A stretch of 64,000 nucleotides of DNA, from positions 2,232,001 to 2,296,000 of the forward strand of contig NZ_JAGTWY010000001.1 of assembly GCF_023657445.1 (NCBI RefSeq). The letters are read 5' to 3'. Positions 28,558 to 35,713 of this stretch are shown here, one piece after another. The stretch comes from Marinobacter sediminum (GTDB lineage: Bacteria; Pseudomonadota; Gammaproteobacteria; Pseudomonadales; Oleiphilaceae). Each line of letters opens with the position of its first letter. Position 1 is the first letter of the stretch. The notes below the pieces were generated by a model, which was not told the DNA's origin, ran no database searches, and saw only the letters and a list, made by a program, of their open reading frames with translations. The position numbers were made by a program, and so were the translations under genes.

Positions 28558-29412
28558 TTACTGCAGGCTCTCAAACGCGCTTTTCACATGGCTCGCGAGA
28601 GCATTGTTTAGACGGTTGGATCCTCGGCGGACCAGAGCCAGCTGATAGGAGCCGATCTCGGGCAAATTGTCGCTGACAACCTGCTTCAGCGGCGGGCGCA
28701 CGAGACTTAGGGGAAACGGTGCAACGGCAAGGTCCGCCAACATGGCGGCCTCCTGGCCAGAACAGTGCTCACAGGTGTATGCAATCCGGTACGGTGTACT
28801 GGCCCGATCAAGTGCCCGTAACGTCATCCGGCGCCAGGAACACCCCTCATGCGCCACGGCAACCGGGAGTGGCGTCCGCTGGAACGCGGAGGCTCCTTCC
28901 CGGGCAGCCCAGACCAGAGGCTCCTCATGCACGACTTGACCACGAATTTTTTTGACCCCATCGGCAACAGTGACCAGCGCCATATCGAGTTCTCCCGCAT
29001 CCAGGCGCTCCAGATTTTGCTTGCTTGATCCGACAACAACATTCACCAGCACGGCCGGATACGAGCGGGCAAATTGTGCAAGCACTTCAGGCAGAATTCG
29101 GGTGCCGACGTCGTCCGATGTGCCGATACCCACCTTACCCTCAAGCGTAGGCGCAACGAAATGCTGGACCGCCTCCTCGTTGAGGCTCAACAACCGACGG
29201 CTGTAGCCCAGCAACACCTCACCTTCTGTGGTTAACCGGACCTGCCGAGGCTCACGAATAAAAAGAGTCTTGCCCAGGTTCTGCTCCAGTTGCTTGATCT
29301 GCATACTCAGAGCCGAAGGCGTCCGGTGAACCATCTTTGCCGCACTGGTAAACGTTCCGCATTCTGCAATCGCGACAAAGGTTCTCAACACGTCATTATC
29401 GAGCAGCGGCAT
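28558..29412 (-). CDS. LysR-family transcriptional regulator
   Basis: A 284-residue LysR regulator. The winged HTH is in FVAIAECGTFTSAAKMVHRTPSALSMQIKQLEQ (about residues 11-43, quoted in part by its ends), followed by the substrate-binding domain starting near GKVGIGTSDDVGTRILPEV. It diverges from a DUF1127 gene, its most likely target. The gap of about 200 bases is AT-rich and should hold both promoters. A GTG at 29418, better spaced from GGGAAGG, would add two residues. Confidence 0.9.
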   Translation of the reverse strand: MPLLDNDVLRTFVAIAECGTFTSAAKMVHRTPSALSMQIKQLEQNLGKTLFIREPRQVRLTTEGEVLLGYSRRLLSLNEEAVQHFVAPTLEGKVGIGTSDDVGTRILPEVLAQFARSYPAVLVNVVVGSSKQNLERLDAGELDMALVTVADGVKKIRGQVVHEEPLVWAAREGASAFQRTPLPVAVAHEGCSWRRMTLRALDRASTPYRIAYTCEHCSGQEAAMLADLAVAPFPLSLVRPPLKQVVSDNLPEIGSYQLALVRRGSNRLNNALASHVKSAFESLQ

Positions 29413-29609
29413 AGTCACTTGAACGAACCTTCCCTAAAAATAAACCATCAAACTTCACTTAAGCATAACTGAAAGCAGAGTTAAATTCTTTTCGTTTGAT
29501 TGAAGGCATAAAAATCTCCATTCTAATGTCAAGAAGCCTTGGTTAATCGCTTTGCTCGACTCAACCGGGTGCAATTAAATTCAGACACTATCAAAGAGAG
29601 GTGACGACA

Positions 29610-29855
29610 ATGCTGGCTCATAGAAGCAATCATCACACCACCGGGCTGCGGCCTCTCTCCTCATGGATGGAGAACTATTCCCGTCGCCAGCAATTCCGGC
29701 GTATCGCATCAACACTCCTGGGGGAGCGTGATGAGATTATTTCCGACCTCGGATACTCACGGCAGGAACTCCTCGGCGCACTCGGCCTTCCCATGAAAAC
29801 TGACGCATTAGCCTACGTGGAGCAACGTCGTTCAAAGCGAAGGCTCAGAGATTAG
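29610..29855 (+). CDS. DUF1127-family small protein
   Basis: An 81-residue basic protein. The C-terminal half (FRRIASTLLGERDEIISDLGYSRQELLGALGLP) fits the DUF1127 (YjiS-like) pattern. Such short arginine-rich proteins have been linked to phosphate, C1 metabolism and RNA interaction in alphaproteobacteria; the role here is unknown. The ATG at 29610 follows AGAGAGGTG; a GTG at 29601 is possible. It diverges from the LysR gene and overlaps the convergent methyltransferase gene by 11 bases. Confidence 0.75.
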   Translation: MLAHRSNHHTTGLRPLSSWMENYSRRQQFRRIASTLLGERDEIISDLGYSRQELLGALGLPMKTDALAYVEQRRSKRRLRD

Positions 29856-30807
29856 AACCATCCGGGAGAGGCGGGAGTCTTAACTCCCCCCCTCCTTTCC
29901 CGTCGGTCTGACCCAGCTGGGAAAACCGAATAAACGCAAATTCCCCGGCGAATGTGTCTGTAATGTGCTGGATATGCCCAGGCGTGATCTCACAGCAGCC
30001 GCCAACCACACTCGCACCATCCGCTAGCCAGCTTCGCAGATGCTCTACATAGACTGCCGGCGAGACATCATTCCGCGCTTCCAGGGCATCGACTAATCCA
30101 CCAGTCGCCACCGCCTCAACAGACTTGAAAGCATTGGCATAACCACCGACGACCGGGTACAGACCCACCAGTTCAGGCATCGCGGCAGAAATCAGCTCCG
30201 GATCGCAGCAGTTCAACATGATCGCGGTTGGCCCGTAGGGAGAAACCGCCGCAACCGCCTCAGCCAGGGTTTCACCGGATTTGAGCTTGCCATCCGCTTC
30301 CAGGCGAAACGCCACACCGTAGGGTTTGCCCAGATCCCTGACTGCTGCACACGCAGCCCGCGCTTCAAGGCTGTTAGTTATGGTTTCAATGAGAAACACA
30401 TCCGCAGCGGCCTGCAGCCGGACTAGCGTTGAGTACTCATCGCGTAAATCGTCAAAGGACCTCTCGGGCTGACGCCGATAACTTCCGGTTAAGGGCGGCA
30501 GGCACCCGGCAATATCCACCTCAGCACCCGTGTTCCTGATCGCCTGCCCCAATACGTCAAAGGCTTGCTGATGAATGGTCGCCAGTTGGTCCAGCAGGCC
30601 CTGCTCGCGCAAGCGGGTCGGCGTTGCAGCGTAGGTATTCAGCGACAGGGTTTTTGCCCCTGCCCGAATAAAGTCGGCGTGCACCGCTGTTACTACCTCG
30701 GGTTGTTCCTGCATCACCGCGACGGACCAAAGCGGAGAACTGACGCTTCGGGCGCGCCGGTATATTTCCTGGCCGAGACCACCATCGAGAAGCACAACGG
30801 ATCGCAT
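29845..30807 (-). CDS. Homocysteine S-methyltransferase family protein
   Basis: A 320-residue zinc-dependent methyltransferase of the Hcy-binding family. The N-terminal LLDGGLGQEIYRR motif and the zinc cysteines (MLNCCDPEL in the middle and VVGGCCEITPGHI near residue 280) are present. These enzymes methylate homocysteine from S-methylmethionine, SAM or betaine. An AAGGAA site precedes the ATG. It is followed upstream by a broken pseudoazurin gene. Confidence 0.88.
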   Translation of the reverse strand: MRSVVLLDGGLGQEIYRRARSVSSPLWSVAVMQEQPEVVTAVHADFIRAGAKTLSLNTYAATPTRLREQGLLDQLATIHQQAFDVLGQAIRNTGAEVDIAGCLPPLTGSYRRQPERSFDDLRDEYSTLVRLQAAADVFLIETITNSLEARAACAAVRDLGKPYGVAFRLEADGKLKSGETLAEAVAAVSPYGPTAIMLNCCDPELISAAMPELVGLYPVVGGYANAFKSVEAVATGGLVDALEARNDVSPAVYVEHLRSWLADGASVVGGCCEITPGHIQHITDTFAGEFAFIRFSQLGQTDGKGGGELRLPPLPDGSNL

Positions 30808-30822
30808 AGCGCTTTCATTTCC

Positions 30823-31055
30823 TTAAGCATTTGATTGAAGATGGCCGCTTACCACGCAGCTATTGAGAGCCGCATGAGGCGAGCATTTATAGACATACGC
30901 ACTTTCTTTGTCGAGGGTAACAGTAATTTCCTGATTGATGGTGCCCTGCCAGCCCCGGCGTTTTTCATCTCGGCAATGTGCGCGGCTGCAAACGCGACGC
31001 TTGAAAGGGCTGTCAGAGTATACGCAGCGATGACTTGTCTGAACGTAACTCGCAT
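30823..31055 (-). pseudogene. Pseudoazurin (blue copper protein) remnant with internal deletion and frameshift
   Basis: The reading frame from 31055 gives a signal peptide (MRVTFRQVIAAYTLTALSS, then VAFAAAHIAEMKNAGAG), matching pseudoazurin N-termini. The frame then shifts near GCTGGC, and the next frame reads GWQGTINQEITVTLDKESAY followed by VYKCSPHAALNSC, which resembles the pseudoazurin C-terminal half including the copper Cys and His. Roughly the middle 50 residues, with the first copper His, are missing, and the Met ligand region is scrambled. It cannot encode a working cupredoxin. Confidence 0.72.
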
Positions 31056-31186
31056 AATGGCCTCAACTGTTTTGGTTGGTTGCGTATAACCCGAGAGAGG
31101 TTAAGCCGGCCCACCTGGCCGGGATTGCCGACCACATAAAGGGCATGTGCTTGTGGGAATTAGCCAGCAGCCAATTAGGAGCTCCT

Positions 31187-31747
31187 TTGAACAACACAAA
31201 ACGCATCTACCTGGCCGGCCCGGAAGTATTCTTCTCACGTGAAGAACATGGCGCCATTGTTGCCGAGAAAAAGCGAATACTCCGGGAACACGGTTTCGAG
31301 GGAGTAGACCCGCTGGACACGGATCTGACATTAGCGGAGCATGAATCGAAACAGGATCACGGGTTTCGGATTTACCGGGCAAACCGCGAACTGATGGACA
31401 GCTGCGACGCCATTATCGCCAACCTCACACCGTTCAGGGGCATTAGTGCAGACCCCGGCACCGTGTTCGAGGTGGGGTATATTATCGGCCAGGGCAAACC
31501 AGCCTTTGGCTTCACCCTGGATAACCGGAATTACCGGGAGCGCGCAGGTTCAAATCCCAAAGACCCGCTCGGATATATGATTGAAGACTTTGAGCTGGGT
31601 GATAACCTGATGATTGACTGCGGGATTGCCGAATCTGGCGGCCAGATTTTTGCGGTTCAAGCCGGAGCCGAGCATAGCTATTTTTCCAGTGATGTTTTTC
31701 AATGCTGCGTTGAGGCACTGAAAGCCGCCAGCCTCAAACTGATGTGA
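31187..31747 (+). CDS. Nucleoside 2-deoxyribosyltransferase
   Basis: A 186-residue enzyme of the family that exchanges the base on 2'-deoxyribonucleosides (nucleotide salvage) or hydrolyses the bond. The N-terminal RIYLAGPEVFF and the active-site SADPGTVFEVGYIIGQGKPAFG (nucleophilic Glu in FEVGY) are typical. I chose the TTG at 31187, with AGGAG 5 bases upstream, because the upstream frame to 31076 has no homology and overlaps the promoter region. Confidence 0.87.
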   Translation: MNNTKRIYLAGPEVFFSREEHGAIVAEKKRILREHGFEGVDPLDTDLTLAEHESKQDHGFRIYRANRELMDSCDAIIANLTPFRGISADPGTVFEVGYIIGQGKPAFGFTLDNRNYRERAGSNPKDPLGYMIEDFELGDNLMIDCGIAESGGQIFAVQAGAEHSYFSSDVFQCCVEALKAASLKLM

Positions 31748-31805
31748 ACGCGCACTGGATAGCCATCGTATCCAACCTGACGATAAACCTTTTGAGGAAC
31801 GTTTT

Positions 31806-32426
31806 ATGCCAGACGATATCCACTTTTACGAACCCGCCAATGGCCACGGGCTGGCTCATGACCCCTTCAATGCCCTGGTAGCTCCTCGTCCGATTGGGTG
31901 GATATCCTCCAAGAGCCGTGACGGTGTGCTTAACCTCGCCCCATACAGTTTCTTCAACGCTTTTAACTACCACCCGCCCATCGTCGGATTCTCCAGCATC
32001 GGCTACAAGGATTCCGTTCGTAATGCTGAGGAAACCGGCGAGTTCTGCTGGAACCTTGTAACGCGCCCACTCGGTGAGGCCATGAACCAAACCTGTGCCC
32101 CTGTCGGGCCGGACGTTGATGAATTTGCCCTCTCGGGCCTGACACCGGCGCCATCGCGGGTTATCTCAGTGCCACATGTAGCGGAAAGCCCGGTAACCCT
32201 GGAGTGTCGGGTTTCCCAGGTACTCCAGCTTGCGGGCGCCGACGGGCAGAACGTGGATACCTGGATGGTTTTCGGTGAGGTCGTTGGTGTACATATCGCG
32301 CAACACCTGCTTCGGGATGGCGTTTACGACACGGCAGCGGCCGAACCGATACTGCGTGGTGGCGGGCCAGCGGACTACTTCACAGTGACTGAATCACAAA
32401 AGTTTCAGATGCATCGGCCGAAATAG
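31806..32426 (+). CDS. Flavin reductase-like FMN-binding protein
   Basis: A 206-residue protein of the DIM6/NTAB flavin reductase-like family (split-barrel fold). Signs are NALVAPRPIGWISSKSRDGVLNLAPYSFFNAF and PPIVGFSS followed by KDSVRNAEETGEFCWNLV. It probably binds FMN and reduces it with NAD(P)H or serves as an oxygenase partner. Its neighbour encodes a small 2OG-oxygenase-like protein, but flavin reductases do not normally serve that class. Confidence 0.88.
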   Translation: MPDDIHFYEPANGHGLAHDPFNALVAPRPIGWISSKSRDGVLNLAPYSFFNAFNYHPPIVGFSSIGYKDSVRNAEETGEFCWNLVTRPLGEAMNQTCAPVGPDVDEFALSGLTPAPSRVISVPHVAESPVTLECRVSQVLQLAGADGQNVDTWMVFGEVVGVHIAQHLLRDGVYDTAAAEPILRGGGPADYFTVTESQKFQMHRPK

Positions 32427-32486
32427 AACCACCGGTAGTTCAGGACCTGGCTGCGAAAGCTGAACGAATATGCGAACATTGTCATT

Positions 32487-32789
32487 ATGACAGCGAACGT
32501 AAAAACACGAATTCTCTTCCGGTCAAAGCGCCTTAATATCTATCTGGTGCGTTATCCGGAAGGCCACAAAGTGGGTCCTCATCTGGACATGATCTCCCAT
32601 GGGAGCTTGTACAAGCTTAACTGTGTGCTTGCACAGCCCAAATCAGGAGGCGAGTTTGTGTGTGAGAAAAACATCTTCAACCTGTTCGGGCGGGTCGTCC
32701 TGTTTCGCCCCGACTTATACCAGCACCAGGTCTCGAGAATTGAACGAGGGAACCGGTGGCTGCTCAGTTTTGCGCTGACTACCCCCTAA
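32487..32789 (+). CDS. Minimal 2-oxoglutarate/Fe(II)-oxygenase-like protein
   Basis: A 100-residue protein comprising almost only a double-stranded beta-helix core. HLDMISHG supplies a HxD metal pair (His43, Asp45), LYQHQVSRI the distal His, and GNRWLLSF a likely 2OG-binding Arg. Known 2OG oxygenases are much longer, so this is a very compact version. It may act on a small substrate or be non-catalytic. It lies 60 bases after the flavin reductase gene on the same strand. Confidence 0.65.
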   Translation: MTANVKTRILFRSKRLNIYLVRYPEGHKVGPHLDMISHGSLYKLNCVLAQPKSGGEFVCEKNIFNLFGRVVLFRPDLYQHQVSRIERGNRWLLSFALTTP

Positions 32790-32975
32790 CCAGTTTGCAC
32801 CAGCATGAAACATGCTCACCCTGCTTTTGCCTTCTTTTGAGGCGCACCATTCTGATATCCATGAAATAGCACGACGCTGCCCCTTCAGATCTGATCTGCA
32901 AGCCCTTGTCCACAAAGCCATTCTCCGACTGCCATAGCGTTTTGGCACAGATTCCGCTTTACAGAAAGTGACGGA

Positions 32976-32997
32976 GGAAACCCGATGCCCGGGTTCC
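32976..32997 (+). terminator. Hairpin upstream of the guanidine-II riboswitch
   Basis: GGAA-a-CCCG pairs with CGGGTTCC (one bulged A) around a short ATGCC loop. It lies 10 bases before the first riboswitch hairpin and could insulate the operon from transcription upstream, or be part of the leader. There is only a short T run (TTTTG at 33001). Confidence 0.4.
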
Positions 32998-33007
32998 TGC
33001 TTTTGCT

Positions 33008-33061
33008 TCCGGGACGACCCGGACGGCTCTGACAGCCGCCTTACTGTCTGGACGACCAGAT
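33008..33061 (+). promoter_or_regulatory. Guanidine-II (mini-ykkC) riboswitch
   Basis: Two hairpins share the loop ACGA: 33008-33023 (stem TCCGGG/CCCGGA) and 33046-33061 (stem TCTGG/CCAGA, plus a G-U pair). This is the defining layout of guanidine-II: paired stem-loops with ACGR loops joined by a short linker. The 22-nt linker contains its own small stem (CGGCT/AGCCG, 33024-33038). Immediately after hairpin 2, ACCT (33063-33066) can pair with AGGT of the ribosome site (33079-33082), giving a simple translation-off state that guanidine binding could relieve. The controlled gene starts at 33090. Confidence 0.88.
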
Positions 33062-33089
33062 GACCTTTTGACACAGCGAGGTTATCGAG

Positions 33090-34142
33090 ATGTCAGTAAC
33101 AACCCCCGAGCCCACGGGCCATAGTGCGTTCCAGTCATTACCTGTCGTGGACGTGTCCGGGCTCCAGTCACCCGACCCCAAGGTGCGCCAGTCCAGTGCA
33201 GAGGCGTTGGGTGAGGCAGCCCGCGATGCGGGGTTTCTTTACATCACCGGGCATGGCGTTCCATCTGATCTGGTTGATCGCTTCCGGTCGAGGGTCCGCG
33301 AGTACTTCCGGCAGAGCCACGACGAAAAAATGCGCCAGTATATCGGGCGCTCGGAAAACCACAGTGGTTATGTCCCCGAGGGCGAGGAGCAGTTCTACGG
33401 GGCTGCGATGCCGGACCGGAAAGAAGCGTACGATGTCAATTTCGACATGCTCGAGCCAGAGCATGCCCGCCCAATGCTTGGCCCCAACCAATGGCCCGAG
33501 ATGGCCGGTTTCAAGACTGACATCAAGGCCTATTACGATGCCGTCTTCGAGCTGGGCAACCTGCTTTTCCGCGGTTTTGCCCTGGCCCTGGGGCTTCCCG
33601 AGGACAGTTTCACCCGACACATTAACCGACCGCCCAGCCAGCTGCGCCTGATTCACTACCCCTATAACCCCGATATTCCGACGGATGCGCCCGGCATCGG
33701 GGCTCATACGGACTACGAGTGCTTCACCATCCTCAGGCCGACAGCCCCAGGGCTGGAGGTGATGAATGGGGCCGGAGAATGGATCGATGTTCCGGTGTTA
33801 GAAGACGCTTTTGTGATCAACATCGGCGATATGATGGAGATCCTCAGCAACGGCCTGTTCATCGCGACCTCACACCGGGTGCGCAAGGTCGCTGAAGAGC
33901 GCTATGCCTTCCCCATGTTCTGCAACCTGGATTACGACACTCGAATTGAACCGCTGCCGCAATTGGTCAGCGAAGAGCGCCCTGCCCGTTATGAGCCCCA
34001 GGTCTGTGGCGAGCACCTTTTTGCCCAGACAGCCCAGACCTTCCAATACCTGAAAAAACGCCTGGAAAGTGGCGAACTGGAATTGCCGAAAGGCAGCAAG
34101 GGGCTGTCATCCTTCGGCCGGGAAGCCGGAGGCCAGCGATGA
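33090..34142 (+). CDS. Isopenicillin N synthase-like 2-oxoglutarate/Fe(II) dioxygenase
   Basis: A 350-residue non-haem iron oxygenase, first gene of the riboswitch operon. The N-terminal DIOX_N region contains DAGFLYITGHGVP; the Fe-binding HxD is in IGAHTDYECFTIL (about residues 206-218), the distal His in IATSHRVRKV (about 265-274), and RYAFPMF supplies the 2OG-binding Arg. Relatives hydroxylate or desaturate small molecules, and some act on guanidino amino acids to release free guanidine. The start ATG has GAGG 8 bases upstream. It overlaps the next gene by ATGA. Substrate unknown; context suggests a guanidino compound. Confidence 0.9.
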   Translation: MSVTTPEPTGHSAFQSLPVVDVSGLQSPDPKVRQSSAEALGEAARDAGFLYITGHGVPSDLVDRFRSRVREYFRQSHDEKMRQYIGRSENHSGYVPEGEEQFYGAAMPDRKEAYDVNFDMLEPEHARPMLGPNQWPEMAGFKTDIKAYYDAVFELGNLLFRGFALALGLPEDSFTRHINRPPSQLRLIHYPYNPDIPTDAPGIGAHTDYECFTILRPTAPGLEVMNGAGEWIDVPVLEDAFVINIGDMMEILSNGLFIATSHRVRKVAEERYAFPMFCNLDYDTRIEPLPQLVSEERPARYEPQVCGEHLFAQTAQTFQYLKKRLESGELELPKGSKGLSSFGREAGGQR

Positions 34143-35080
34143 GCCTGCAAGCACTGGTCGACCAATTCACGTATTCGCCGAGCCACAGCGTGCCGGACTG
34201 GATGTTGGGTTGCTTCCGACGCCGCTGCATCAGCTTCGCCAACGGTGAGTCAGATAACCAGACCATCGTGTTCTGGTTTCAGAGCCGGAACTTCACGATC
34301 GACCTGCGTCTGCCCCTTGGGGTCGAGCAGGTACGTGCAGCGGAACTGGAGGATTACAGCGCGACCGAACTGGCGGTGCTGGCAAATTATGAAGGCTGGG
34401 TCGCGTCCTGTGACTGGACCGACGAAAAGATGTCCTGGCACGGCGGCACGGCGCTGCAGACCACAGACCGCTGGCCGGAACCGGCCGAGCTGCACCGCAT
34501 TGGCAACTGCATGATCGAGTTCGCGCCCAGTGGCGCCTACGTGGAGGACTGGCGCCTGCAGCCGTCGGAGTCTGGACCACTGATTGGCCTTCGACTGGTG
34601 GAAGAGTATGACCCGGATACAGGGCAACGATTTCCCCGCGACGGAGGCCTGATCATCTGTGGTGATCACGCCGCCTGGGTGCTGGGACGGTCCGGGCCCA
34701 TCGCCGATACCACTTCGTCTTTGCCAGAGCGGGCGGCCGGCGCCGTCGGAGACCGGGAGCGCCTGCAGCCGCTGTTCGACTTTGAAACGTCCGTGGCATC
34801 GGGGTCACTGGCGCAGGGATACACGGTACTTCATTCCACCCGGCCCGGCCGCGTGGGCCAACCGCTGCTCCCAGCAGGCAAGTTCGACTGGATCGAAGAC
34901 ACCAGGCGCGTGGAACAGACCTTCTCTCTCGACGGGCAGGACCGGGTTCGGGTGTTTGAGGTGGACGTTATCGAACCAAGCCATGGGTTTGCCCTGGAGA
35001 CGCCATCCAGCGAGGAGGCCGACGGATGGTTCCAGCGCGAGTCCAACACACTTGGCCGCTACACCGAGGTACTGTTATGA
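34139..35080 (+). CDS. Hypothetical protein of unknown family in the guanidine operon
   Basis: A 313-residue soluble protein that I do not recognise. It is rich in Trp and aromatic residues in its first half (FWFQSRNFTIDLRLP, NYEGWVASCDWT, VEDWRLQPSES), predicted mostly beta, and might form a calycin- or cupin-like barrel, but no metal motif is evident. There is no signal peptide. Four-base overlaps on both sides tie it to the oxygenase and the GNAT-like gene, so it likely works in the same step. Confidence 0.8.
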   Translation: MSLQALVDQFTYSPSHSVPDWMLGCFRRRCISFANGESDNQTIVFWFQSRNFTIDLRLPLGVEQVRAAELEDYSATELAVLANYEGWVASCDWTDEKMSWHGGTALQTTDRWPEPAELHRIGNCMIEFAPSGAYVEDWRLQPSESGPLIGLRLVEEYDPDTGQRFPRDGGLIICGDHAAWVLGRSGPIADTTSSLPERAAGAVGDRERLQPLFDFETSVASGSLAQGYTVLHSTRPGRVGQPLLPAGKFDWIEDTRRVEQTFSLDGQDRVRVFEVDVIEPSHGFALETPSSEEADGWFQRESNTLGRYTEVLL

Positions 35081-35646
35081 CTGCCCTCGCCTTACGGGAC
35101 GAAGGTTTCCGACCACTACCGATCAATGATTTTCCGGTCCCGGCGATGTGGCGTGGCGAGTGGGCCCTGCTGGTTCCCGCCGCCCCCGAATGGGTCGAAC
35201 TGGACTACGCGGCGGTGATCGAAAGCCGCAGCAAACTCAAGCATATCTTCGGCCCCCGGGACGACTGGCCACCCGATGATCTCGACGCTGACATGGACGA
35301 GGCCGACCTGGCCTGGCATGCACGGGAATTCTCAAGCCGCAGCTCATTCGCCTATCACCTGCTGAGCCACGACCGGCAACGCTGCCTGGGCTGTCTTTAC
35401 CTGTATCCAACGGCCAGCAGAAACCATGATGCCGAAGCCTATCTCTGGACCCATATCGGACTCACTGCCTCTCAGGCAAACCTGATCGAAGACGAAGTCA
35501 TTGGCTGGGTCAGCCGGGACTGGCCCTTCAGATCCGTTGCATGGCCGGGGCGATTCATACCTTTCACGCAATGGGAGAAAGCCGACATACCCAATTACTA
35601 CGCCAGCATCCGGATGATCGCAGATCCATCCGCTACCGGGGACTGA
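35077..35646 (+). CDS. GNAT-fold-like protein in the guanidine operon
   Basis: A 189-residue protein. The region SFAYHLLSHDRQRCLGCLYLYPTAS and AEAYLWTHIGLTASQANLIEDEVIGWV resembles the GNAT acetyltransferase core (strands 4-5), but the pyrophosphate-binding R/Q-x-x-G-x-G/A signature is not obvious. It may be a degenerate or unusual acyltransferase. ATG at 35077 overlaps the preceding stop; the longer frame to 35026 is rejected for that reason. It is followed by a small hairpin and then the binding-protein gene. Confidence 0.72.
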   Translation: MTALALRDEGFRPLPINDFPVPAMWRGEWALLVPAAPEWVELDYAAVIESRSKLKHIFGPRDDWPPDDLDADMDEADLAWHAREFSSRSSFAYHLLSHDRQRCLGCLYLYPTASRNHDAEAYLWTHIGLTASQANLIEDEVIGWVSRDWPFRSVAWPGRFIPFTQWEKADIPNYYASIRMIADPSATGD

Positions 35647-35659
35647 CATGAACCTACCT

Positions 35660-35675
35660 CGAGCGCACGCGCTCG
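35660..35675 (+). terminator. Possible attenuator between enzymes and binding-protein gene
   Basis: CGAGCG-CACG-CGCTCG followed by GGCCTTTTGCTTT lies in the 67-base gap after the GNAT-like gene. It is a short stem with a short T run, compatible with a partial terminator that would set a lower or higher level for the downstream half of the operon. It could also simply stabilise an mRNA end. Confidence 0.35.
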
Positions 35676-35713
35676 GCCTTTTGCTTTATCGACTCGAAAC
35701 CAGGAGTTCAACT

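Noticed and set aside
31734..32090. A 118-codon minus-strand frame
   Set aside because: Antisense to the flavin reductase-like gene; no domain seen.
32715..33074. A 119-codon minus-strand frame across the riboswitch
   Set aside because: It overlaps the small oxygenase-like gene and the riboswitch hairpins and has no recognisable homology.
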